Assembly: GCF_036347135.1 (NCBI RefSeq) | Contig: NZ_CP108938.1 | Location: forward strand, 2,542,001-2,606,000 | DNA: 64,000 bases | Origin: Streptomyces sp. NBC_00775 | GTDB taxonomy: Bacteria > Actinomycetota > Actinomycetes > Streptomycetales > Streptomycetaceae | Reading direction: 5' to 3' | Shown here: piece after piece, positions 19,358 through 27,071 of the stretch | Layout: every line of letters begins with the position of its first letter | Numbering within the stretch: the stretch's first letter is position 1 | Notes under the pieces: generated by a model | Database searches by the model: none | What the model saw: the letters and a program-made list of their open reading frames with translations, nothing else | What the model was told of the DNA's origin: nothing | Program-made: the position numbers and the translations under genes

Positions 19358-21936
19358 CCGGCGGGCGGATCAGGCACGTCCTCGGGCAGATACTCCGCAC
19401 CCTTGTCCCCCTGACTCCACCGCGCCGCCTTGCGGCCCTCCATCAGCTCCAGCAGCCTGCGCACCTCCCGGGCATTGCCGAACGAGGCCCGACGGGCCTG
19501 CCGGGTCGTCTCCAGCCACAGCCTGGCGCGCTCCGCGGTCCCGGGGCCCAGGGTGTAGCCGGCCTCGGCAGCCATCCGGTGGAGGATCTCCACCAGGCCG
19601 TCCAGGGTGTAGCCGGGGAAGGGCACCTCGGTGGTGAACCGTGACCGCAGCCCCGGGTTGAAGTCGAGCAGCCGCTCCATGTCCTCGGGATATCCGGCCG
19701 CGATCACGACCAGCCGGCCGCGCCAGTGCTCCATCTCACGCAGCAGGGTGTCCACGGCCTCCGCGCCGAAACCGCCGTGACCCCCGGTGTCCCGGACCAG
19801 GCTGTAGGCCTCGTCGATGAACAGCACGCCGTCCAGCGCCCGCTCGACCGCCTCGCGGACCCTGGGCGCGGTCTGCCCCACGAACTCGGCCACCAGGTCG
19901 GTGCGGGTCACCTCCACGACATGCCCCTTGTGCAGCAGCCCCAGTCCACGGAACAGATCGCCGATCAACCGGGCCACCGTGGTCTTGCCGGTGCCCGGAG
20001 GGCCGGTGAACAGCAGGTGGGGCGGGGCGAACGCCTCCGTGCCACGCTCCTGGCGCATCCGCAGCCGGTTCGCGAGTCCTTCCAGCTCCCTGCGCACCGG
20101 CCCGAGGCCGATGTACCGGTCGAGTCCGGCGAGCAGTTCGGCGAGTTCGGGCACCGGGCGCGGCAGGTGGTCCCGGTACCTCTCCGGGATGTCGTCGACG
20201 ATGACGGGCTGTTCCACGTCCCGTCGCACGCGGACGGCCCACGGGGTGCGGAGCGCGTCGGCGAGGGTGCGCATCTCCCGGGCGTTGCCGAAGCCCTCGT
20301 CCCGGGAGCGGTGCATGCCCTCCACGATCTGCCGCAGCGCCTGTGCCGCCTCCTCCCCGGGACGCAGGCCGTGCTTCTCCAGGCGGCCCAGCAGGATCGT
20401 GTGCAGGGTGCCGGGGTCGTAGTCGGGGAATTCGACGGTGGTGGGGAACCGGCTCCTGAGGCCGACGTTCGCCTCGACGAACTCCTTCATCTTCTCCGGG
20501 TAGCCGGCCACGACGACCACCAGGCGGCCGCGGTCGTTCTCCATGCGCGTGAGAAGCGTCTGGATGGCCTCCTGGCCGAATCCGTCGTTCTGGTCGCTGA
20601 GCGCGTACGCCTCGTCGATGAACAGCACGCCGTCCAGGGCCCGGTCGACCACCGCGTTGGTCTGGATGGCGGTCTGCCCCACGTACCCGGCGATCAGGTC
20701 GCTGACCTTCACCTCCACGCAGTGCCCACGGCTGAGCACTCCCAGGTCCCGGTACATTTCGCCGACCAGCCGGGCCACGGTCGTCTTGCCGGTCCCGGGG
20801 TTGCCGGTGAACACCAGGTGCCGGGCGGGCGGTTCATCGACGGTGGCCAGCCCGCGGGCGCGCAGTTCCTCGGCCGCCTCCGTCTCGTTCCGGATGGCCT
20901 CGAAACGAGATATCAGATCCTCCATGCCGGGCATCGCGGCAAGCCGCTCCCAGGGCGTCCGTTCGTCGGACACGGCTCCTCCCACCCACCGCCGGACCGA
21001 GTGGTGGCTCAACGACGCCCCGTCCGTCGGCAGTTGTTCAAGGCGCTCACTCCAGACGCGGACCGTCTCGGGCTGGCCGGCCATCGCCCGGACCACCCGG
21101 TCCAGGTCCTGCCACTCGACCCGCAGCCCCTTCCGCAGCCGTACCGAGTGCACAAGGCGCTCCAGTTCCGCCGCCTGCGGAAGTTCGACCCGGAAGGTGC
21201 CGCCGCGGGCGGGCTCGTCCCGCCGTTCCCGCACGAAGGTCTCCAGCTGCGGATAGTGGCCGAGCCCCGCCAGGAGCTCGGACACTCCGTCCAGGGAGGG
21301 GTTGCGGAACACGAGGATCCACTGGTTTCCCGCCACGGTGTCGGCCGCCCACTCGGCCATGGCTCCGGCCAGCTGCCGCGGGGCCCGGTTGTGGAGCAGG
21401 AACGCGTCCGCGTGCGGGAAGACCACGGCCGTACGGTGTTCCGGGTCGCGGAGATGAGCGGTGAGGGTCATCACGCCGAACGGATCGGAGATCCCGGCCG
21501 TGGGTGCCGCACCGGCTCCTCGGGCCGGTTCCGGGGCAGGTTCCGCCGCGGAGCGGGGTGCGGCACCCAGCAGCCGCGTCCCGCCGAGGGGCCCCTGCAG
21601 ACTGGCGTGTCGCATGGTGCGCGGCACGCGTCGGCCGGCCATCTCCGCGGTACGGCGGGCCGGCCGGCGGGACAGATCCCACGACGCCCTGTCCCGGAAG
21701 TAGACCGGGCTGGTCAGGGTGCTGAAGACGATCCGCTCGAACCCGGCGGCACGCAGCACGCGCCAGAGCGCCTGCTCCATCGAGCACACCTGGGCGGCGG
21801 TGTCGACGAAGGCGTCGCCCACACCGGGCCCGTACAGGACGGTGAAGGGTTCGCCGGTGCGGACGGCCGCCGGGTCCAGCCGTTCCGTCCCCGGCGGACG
21901 GGGAGGACGGCTCTGCTTCGTCAGGCTCCTGTTCAT
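19348..21936 (-). CDS. Tandem CbbX-type AAA+ ATPase
   Basis: An 862-residue protein, last gene of the eight-gene operon. An N-terminal part of about 340 residues, which looks like a degenerate further ATPase or an adaptor, is followed by two CbbX/SpoVK-type AAA+ modules. Module 1 has Walker A GNPGTGKT (378-385) and Walker B GVLFIDEAYAL. Module 2 has Walker A GPPGTGKT (646-653) and Walker B GVLFIDEAYSL. Both have the FGNAREVR/FGNAREMR sensor-2 region. Such ATPases remodel protein complexes (rubisco activase CbbX, EccA of type VII secretion). It starts four bases inside the preceding coiled-coil gene (ATGA), so it is made together with it. Confidence 0.92.
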   Translation of the reverse strand: MNRSLTKQSRPPRPPGTERLDPAAVRTGEPFTVLYGPGVGDAFVDTAAQVCSMEQALWRVLRAAGFERIVFSTLTSPVYFRDRASWDLSRRPARRTAEMAGRRVPRTMRHASLQGPLGGTRLLGAAPRSAAEPAPEPARGAGAAPTAGISDPFGVMTLTAHLRDPEHRTAVVFPHADAFLLHNRAPRQLAGAMAEWAADTVAGNQWILVFRNPSLDGVSELLAGLGHYPQLETFVRERRDEPARGGTFRVELPQAAELERLVHSVRLRKGLRVEWQDLDRVVRAMAGQPETVRVWSERLEQLPTDGASLSHHSVRRWVGGAVSDERTPWERLAAMPGMEDLISRFEAIRNETEAAEELRARGLATVDEPPARHLVFTGNPGTGKTTVARLVGEMYRDLGVLSRGHCVEVKVSDLIAGYVGQTAIQTNAVVDRALDGVLFIDEAYALSDQNDGFGQEAIQTLLTRMENDRGRLVVVVAGYPEKMKEFVEANVGLRSRFPTTVEFPDYDPGTLHTILLGRLEKHGLRPGEEAAQALRQIVEGMHRSRDEGFGNAREMRTLADALRTPWAVRVRRDVEQPVIVDDIPERYRDHLPRPVPELAELLAGLDRYIGLGPVRRELEGLANRLRMRQERGTEAFAPPHLLFTGPPGTGKTTVARLIGDLFRGLGLLHKGHVVEVTRTDLVAEFVGQTAPRVREAVERALDGVLFIDEAYSLVRDTGGHGGFGAEAVDTLLREMEHWRGRLVVIAAGYPEDMERLLDFNPGLRSRFTTEVPFPGYTLDGLVEILHRMAAEAGYTLGPGTAERARLWLETTRQARRASFGNAREVRRLLELMEGRKAARWSQGDKGAEYLPEDVPDPPAGQG

Positions 21937-23309
21937 GTGCCGGGGTTTTCCCTGCCTGCCCGGTGCTGCTCCCCGGGACGGAGGACCGGAGTGCCGCGCT
22001 CCGCCTCGGGCGCCGACGCCTCAAGACCGATGGGCACGCCCTGCTCCCGCAGCGCCTGGTAGACCGCGTCCGCCCGGTCCCGGAGATCGGCCTCGGCGGT
22101 GCTGTCGTGGTCGTGGGACACCACGCGGATCACGCACTGGGGCGAGTCCTTGTCGGCCTGCTCGATCTCGACCGTGATCTCGTTGCCGCCGGCGTGGCGG
22201 AGCCGGGCCCGGAACGCTCCCCGCGGATCACCGTCGTCGTACCCGGACTCCTCCTCCACGAGGTCGTAATAGGCGACCTCGGCGAGTGTCTCGGCCACGA
22301 CGTCGGCCAGGTTCACCCGCAGCTGCGAGGTGAGCTGGCGCATCCCGGCCCGCTCGACGGCCTCGCCCAGGCTCCGTTCGAGCCGGGGCGCCTCCTCGTC
22401 GCGCAGGCCGCGCAGGTCCTCCACGCCCGTGCGCGGGTCACGGGCCCGGGCAAGCGCCTGACCGGTGTCCTGCCGTACCCGGTCGTACTCGCCCTCGGAC
22501 CAGTGCACGACGTCGAGCAGATAGCCGGCGATGACCTCGGCGTCGGGTCCGACGACCGGACGCTGCCGGTTCTCCTCGGCCAGCATCTCGATCTGCACCA
22601 GGGCCTCGACCGCCTCCTTCTGGGCCAGACAGCGCTCGAACTCCCGCTGCTCGATGTCCACCCGCAGATCGCTCAGCTCGTGGAAGGTCTCCTGCGCCAC
22701 GGCCAGAGCGGCGTCGAACCGGCCGTCAGCGGCGTTCTCCTCGGCCGTGGCGATCCGGTGCCGCAGCCTGTCCAGCCGGCCGGGCGCATACCGGTCGTGG
22801 GGCAGCTCCCCGTCGACCAGGTCCGCCATGGTGCGGGCGTCCACCAGCCAGGTCCGTACGGTGGTCTCGGCGCGCGCCCGGTCCTCCTTGAAGGCGTCGA
22901 TCTCCTGGGCGAGCCGGGCCGTCTCGGCGCGACGCTCGGCGCGCTCGGCGGCGAGGGCTTTCTCGGCCTCCTTGCGCTGCTGTTCCAGCCGCTGCCGGGT
23001 GTCCTGCTCGATCCGGCCGGCCGTCTCCCGCAGGTCCTGGTGGAGGCGATCGGCCTGCTCCTGAAGCCTGCGGGTGGTGTCGGCCTCCAGATGGCGTGTC
23101 CGGTCGCTCAGCCTGTCGACCGCCTCCTGCTGGCGGCGCTGCCGGTCCTGCAAGGGGGAGAACGCCCGGTCGATGTCGGCCCGGGTCTGTGCCCTCACAT
23201 CGGCGAACAGCCGTGGGATGTCCCGCTTGACCTCCCGCAGCTGCCGCGCCCTCTGTTGCAGGCGGTACCACTCCGACTGGTCGACCTGAATGCGTTTCCT
23301 GCCGCTCAT
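21933..23309 (-). CDS. Long coiled-coil protein
   Basis: A 458-residue protein, seventh gene of the operon. Residues about 15-165 are an unbroken Arg/Glu/Gln-rich coiled coil that could form a rod. A helical central domain (about 165-330) and a compact C-terminal domain of about 110 residues with mixed strands (AFRARLRHAGGNEITVEIEQ, CVIRVVSHDHD) follow. The ATG at 23309 overlaps the radical SAM stop by four bases; its own stop overlaps the AAA+ start by four. It probably bridges or scaffolds the complex. No known family was recognised. Confidence 0.8.
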   Translation of the reverse strand: MSGRKRIQVDQSEWYRLQQRARQLREVKRDIPRLFADVRAQTRADIDRAFSPLQDRQRRQQEAVDRLSDRTRHLEADTTRRLQEQADRLHQDLRETAGRIEQDTRQRLEQQRKEAEKALAAERAERRAETARLAQEIDAFKEDRARAETTVRTWLVDARTMADLVDGELPHDRYAPGRLDRLRHRIATAEENAADGRFDAALAVAQETFHELSDLRVDIEQREFERCLAQKEAVEALVQIEMLAEENRQRPVVGPDAEVIAGYLLDVVHWSEGEYDRVRQDTGQALARARDPRTGVEDLRGLRDEEAPRLERSLGEAVERAGMRQLTSQLRVNLADVVAETLAEVAYYDLVEEESGYDDGDPRGAFRARLRHAGGNEITVEIEQADKDSPQCVIRVVSHDHDSTAEADLRDRADAVYQALREQGVPIGLEASAPEAERGTPVLRPGEQHRAGRENPGT

Positions 23310-23980
23310 GACCACCCTTCCTCTCCTGGATTCGGGCTGCTGGTGTCCGCTCCCGACATCCGGGCGCGAACCATGTCGACCGCTGTCTCGAACACCGCGG
23401 GGAACCCTTTCGGCGCCACTCCGATGAGCAGCGTCTCCGGGCCGTTGACGGCGATCTCCGCGTCGCGGGCCCGGTGCGCGAAGTCGTATCCGCTGTCCGC
23501 CAGCCGCCGGGTGAGATGGTGGATCCGCTGGTTGGTGCTGCCGCGCAGGCCGCGCCCGTCGTTCAGCCCGGCCACGTACAGCCCGTCGATCAGCACATCG
23601 ACGACGGCGAGCAGGTCCGGTACGCCCTCCGACGGTGGCCGGGCCAGCAGCCGTTCCAGGCGATGGCCGGTGAAGCAGATCACGGAGACGTCCCGGATCT
23701 CCCGCGCCTGCCGGACCAGTTCGGCCAGCCCGGCCGCCTGCTGCATCGGCTCGCCTCCCGACAGGGTCAGGCCGGTGACCCGGGGGTCGGCGAGCAGCTC
23801 GGCCGCCAGCTCCCCGGGGCCGGCCTGCCGCGCGGGGCGGTCGGGAATCCACTCCGGGGCGACGCACCCGGCGCAGTGGAAGGGGCACCCCTGCACCCAC
23901 ACCACCGACCGGACGCCGGGTCCGAGCGCCCGGGTGCCGACGTGTGTGGCCGCCACGTTGAGCAGCGGCTGAGTGGTCAT
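23306..23980 (-). CDS. NrdG/PFL-activase-like radical SAM protein
   Basis: A 224-residue enzyme with the [4Fe-4S] motif CxxxCxxC (Cys32, Cys36, Cys39 in VQGCPFHCAGC) and the SAM-binding TLSGGEPM, as in activases of anaerobic ribonucleotide reductase and pyruvate formate-lyase. The C-terminal part, from about residue 150, does not look like NrdG and may bind a partner (GLRGSTNQRIHHLTRR). No glycyl-radical enzyme is encoded nearby, so the usual substrate is absent. ATG at 23980 shares one base with the stop of the VWA gene (TGATG). It presumably modifies a protein of this system by radical chemistry; the substrate is unknown. Confidence 0.85.
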   Translation of the reverse strand: MTTQPLLNVAATHVGTRALGPGVRSVVWVQGCPFHCAGCVAPEWIPDRPARQAGPGELAAELLADPRVTGLTLSGGEPMQQAAGLAELVRQAREIRDVSVICFTGHRLERLLARPPSEGVPDLLAVVDVLIDGLYVAGLNDGRGLRGSTNQRIHHLTRRLADSGYDFAHRARDAEIAVNGPETLLIGVAPKGFPAVFETAVDMVRARMSGADTSSPNPGEEGWS

Positions 23981-25572
23981 CAGGACCGTCCCGTGCCCGG
24001 CGCGACGGCGTCGGCCCCGGAACCGGGGCCGGCTGCCGGCTCGTGCGGGAGATGGGTGAACGACAGGCCGCCGACCATGGCCTCGCCCCCCGGCTCGCAG
24101 GTCACCTGGTCCGGCCGTCCGGAGGCGCCGGCCGGCGTGTAGCGGATCAGCAGATCGACCCGGGACCCCTCGGCCGTCCGGCGGCGCCGGCCGTGCACCG
24201 TGCCCTGCCCGCCGCGGCGTGGCTGGAACCCCACCCGCCTCCCGGACAGCGCGATCCGGTCCGGGATCTCCACGCCGAACACGGGTACGGCCGTCAGTAC
24301 CCCGTGCAGCGGAGGCCGGTTGACACTCCGCCACCACAGCCACCCGAGCACCAGGGCCGCCACCAGCGCCAAGAGGACGGCCGGCAGGAAGTACACCGAG
24401 CCGACCTCGGCCCGCGCCACCAGGGGATCACCGGTGACGGCGACCCCGTCCGGAATCCTCAGGTCCACGTCGGGGGCGAGCGCCCGCTGCCACGTGGAGG
24501 ACACCTGGCCGGACACCCGCAACGCGGCCCTGCCGTCCTCGGTCCGCCGGTAGGGCAGTGCGCCCGCGCCAGGACCCCCGGCCAGTCGGACGGTGTACGT
24601 GCGTGACTCGCCCGGTTTCAGGGTCAGTTGTTTCGGCACGCCGGTGACGTCGAGCGGGACACCGTCCGCCGAGACCCGCACACCCCTCACCGTCAGCGGC
24701 ACGTGCCGGGTGGCCGACCGGAAGGTGACGGAGGCGGTGGCGGAGCCGTCGGTGAGATCGCGGACGCCGGTGTCCGTCCAGGACGCCGTGACGCCCTTCC
24801 CCTTGTCCTCGACGAGCAGCCGCGCCGCCGACCGGGCCCGGGTGCTGTCCCCGGCCCTTCGCAGATAGGCGCTGAGGTCCTGGATGCTGTCCGGGCGCAG
24901 GACGAGCGTGTTCTCCACGACCTTCCCGAGCAGATTCACGCCGGTGGCACCGCTGCCCAACGGCAGTGCGTATCCGGCGAGTTCGGTGCGCCCGCCGAGG
25001 GCCTTGGCCCGCTTGCGCAGCTTGTCCCAGGGGGCGCCGGACGACTTGGGGTAGTCGGACCCCCGTGGCGGATCGTGTTTGCCGTCGGTCAGCAGGACCA
25101 CGGAGGCGACGTCCGCGGCGTCCGTCCGTTCGAGTTCGTGCAGGCCCTGGTCCAGAGCGGCCCCGATGTCGGTCGCACCGGACCGGTTGGGTGCCTTGGG
25201 CAGCCGGGAGACGATCTTCGCCGCGTCGCCGGCCGGTCCGATGTACCGCTCCTCGGGGCGGTTGTCGAAGGTGATGAGGGCGACATGGTCGGCAGGCGTC
25301 AGCCCGTCCAGAAAGACGCGCAGGGTGGAACGTACGGTGCTGTAGCGGCCTTTGGCTGCCATCGAACCGGAGGTGTCCACCAGGACGACGTAGTCGACCG
25401 GCTGATCGGCCACGCCGAGTTCCCGGTAGATCTCGTCCCGGGTCGGCGCCGTCCCGGCGGCGGTCGCCGGAACGGCAGTCGCAGTCAGGACGGCCAACAG
25501 TGCGGCTGTGGCCACGGCGGCCCCGCGCCGCAGCGCGGTCACCGCGCGCGGTGACCGGACGGATCGCTTCAC
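23980..25572 (-). CDS. Exported VWA-domain membrane protein
   Basis: A 530-residue protein. A Sec signal (hydrophobic AAVATAALLAVLTATAVP at about 18-35) is followed by a von Willebrand A domain with the metal site DTSGS (Asp66, Ser68, Ser70), an Ig-like region, one membrane segment at about 393-414, and a cytoplasmic tail with an FHA-like or beta-rich stretch. The VWA domain would sit outside the membrane and the tail inside, so the protein can carry a signal across. GTG at 25572 has GAGGGAG eight bases before it and overlaps the upstream stop by four bases. Fifth gene of the operon. Confidence 0.85.
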   Translation of the reverse strand: MKRSVRSPRAVTALRRGAAVATAALLAVLTATAVPATAAGTAPTRDEIYRELGVADQPVDYVVLVDTSGSMAAKGRYSTVRSTLRVFLDGLTPADHVALITFDNRPEERYIGPAGDAAKIVSRLPKAPNRSGATDIGAALDQGLHELERTDAADVASVVLLTDGKHDPPRGSDYPKSSGAPWDKLRKRAKALGGRTELAGYALPLGSGATGVNLLGKVVENTLVLRPDSIQDLSAYLRRAGDSTRARSAARLLVEDKGKGVTASWTDTGVRDLTDGSATASVTFRSATRHVPLTVRGVRVSADGVPLDVTGVPKQLTLKPGESRTYTVRLAGGPGAGALPYRRTEDGRAALRVSGQVSSTWQRALAPDVDLRIPDGVAVTGDPLVARAEVGSVYFLPAVLLALVAALVLGWLWWRSVNRPPLHGVLTAVPVFGVEIPDRIALSGRRVGFQPRRGGQGTVHGRRRRTAEGSRVDLLIRYTPAGASGRPDQVTCEPGGEAMVGGLSFTHLPHEPAAGPGSGADAVAPGTGRS

Positions 25573-27071
25573 GTAGGGGCTCCCTCGCTGTCGGGCGGTG
25601 GGTCGGATGGGGAGTCGGGCTGGAGATCGCTCGGCAGGACGCCCAACTCGAACTCCTCGCACGGGGGTTGCGCGGCCATGCCGTCCTCGGCCGGGTGCAC
25701 GCCGGGGCGGCTCCGCCCGAGCGGTTGCAGGACGAGGCGGGCCGTCCCGTCGACGGCGAGGCGCACGCCGACGTGGAAGCGCGCGCCGTCGCCGGACGGA
25801 GGGACGGTCACCACACCGGCCGGGGCGACGGCGCCGCTCCCGGCCGCGCGGACCACGATCCGGACTTCGCGTCCACCCGTCCCCCCGGCGGGTCCGGCCG
25901 TCCCGTCGGCCCGTCCGCCCGTCCTGTCGGCAGGTCCGGCCGTTCCTTCGGCGCGTCCACCCGCCCCGTCGGCGGATCCGGTCCGGACCCGCACCCGGTC
26001 TCCGCCGGCCTCGGCGAACACGGTGGCACCACCCGGCTCCAGCGTCCCGGGCGGGCTGATCAGCAGTTCCTCGTCCCGGGGTCTGCCGACCACGGTCCGG
26101 TGGACGCGCACGGCCACGGCATGCGGATAGCGGTCGGCCGGGTCGATGTGCCCGCCGGCGACCAGGGCGGCCCCGAACACCGCGGCCAGCGCGGGGTCCG
26201 TCCCGTCGGGCAGCGGAACCGGCCGGCCCAGACGGCCGGTCAGGTGCCGCAGCAGCGCCCCGGACCGAGCCGGACCGCCCACCGCGATCACCCCTGTGCG
26301 GGGGGAGGCCGGACCGGTGGCCCGGGCTTCCGTCAGGCCGTCCAGGGCCCGTTCGAGCCCGTCCGTGAGCCGGTCCAGCGCCCGGTACACCATGCCCGCG
26401 GTGATCGCCCGGCCGGCCACCTCGTAGAGCACCGTGTCCGCCAACCGGTCGGCCCGGTCGGGCCGGTCCGCCATCCGGTCGAGCACGACCTCTATGCGCC
26501 GGACGCTCTGCGCCCGGGCCTCGCAGTGCTTCCGCAGCACCTCGGGGTCGTCGGTCGGCAGCCCCGCCCCGGCCAGCACCGCCGCGTCGAACGCGGCGCC
26601 GTAGCCGTCGCCGCCCGGTGCGTACCCGCCGACCCGGGCCACGGTCACGGCCCCACCGACGACGGAGCACTCCGTGACCTCGGCCGCCAAGGCGCCCAAG
26701 TCGCACACCAGCAGGCGGGGTGCTGTCCGGGTGCCCGCATGCCGGAGCAGCGCCAGCACCGCGTGCGGGGTGTCCAGCAGCCGGGGCCGCGGCATCCGGC
26801 CGTCCCCGGGCGGCGGCACGGCCCGCTCCTGCGGTGGGACGACCAGCACCACCTGACCGGGCGTACCGCAGTGCTCGCGGTACGCGGTGTACGCCGCCCT
26901 CAGCGCCGCCCCGCGGTCACGGCGGACGCCGACGGGGGTGGGCAGCCCCTCTCCGGGCACCGTCCCGGGCAGCTCCACCAACTCCGGCGTCCCGTCCGCA
27001 CGGGTGCGCGCGACCCGGAGGAACCGTGTGCCGGCGTCGACAGCGATGGCGGGCGCGGCGCGAGTCGTCAT
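25569..27071 (-). CDS. Hsp70/actin-fold ATPase-like protein
   Basis: A 500-residue protein. The N-terminus AIAVDAGTRFLRV is the phosphate-1 motif of Hsp70/actin ATPases, LLVCDLGALAAEVT fits phosphate 2, and IAVGGPARSGAL fits the adenosine motif. A beta-rich C-terminal part replaces the normal peptide-binding domain, and between them is a low-complexity linker of repeated Gly-Arg-Ala-Asp-Gly-Thr-Ala-Gly-Pro units (DNA about 25880-25990). It is therefore a specialised relative and not a housekeeping DnaK. ATG at 27071 overlaps the upstream stop by four bases. Confidence 0.8.
   Translation of the reverse strand: MTTRAAPAIAVDAGTRFLRVARTRADGTPELVELPGTVPGEGLPTPVGVRRDRGAALRAAYTAYREHCGTPGQVVLVVPPQERAVPPPGDGRMPRPRLLDTPHAVLALLRHAGTRTAPRLLVCDLGALAAEVTECSVVGGAVTVARVGGYAPGGDGYGAAFDAAVLAGAGLPTDDPEVLRKHCEARAQSVRRIEVVLDRMADRPDRADRLADTVLYEVAGRAITAGMVYRALDRLTDGLERALDGLTEARATGPASPRTGVIAVGGPARSGALLRHLTGRLGRPVPLPDGTDPALAAVFGAALVAGGHIDPADRYPHAVAVRVHRTVVGRPRDEELLISPPGTLEPGGATVFAEAGGDRVRVRTGSADGAGGRAEGTAGPADRTGGRADGTAGPAGGTGGREVRIVVRAAGSGAVAPAGVVTVPPSGDGARFHVGVRLAVDGTARLVLQPLGRSRPGVHPAEDGMAAQPPCEEFELGVLPSDLQPDSPSDPPPDSEGAPT

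Noticed and set aside
25569..27071. Housekeeping DnaK
   Set aside because: Only the nucleotide-binding fold is similar; the peptide-binding domain is missing and no grpE or dnaJ is nearby.
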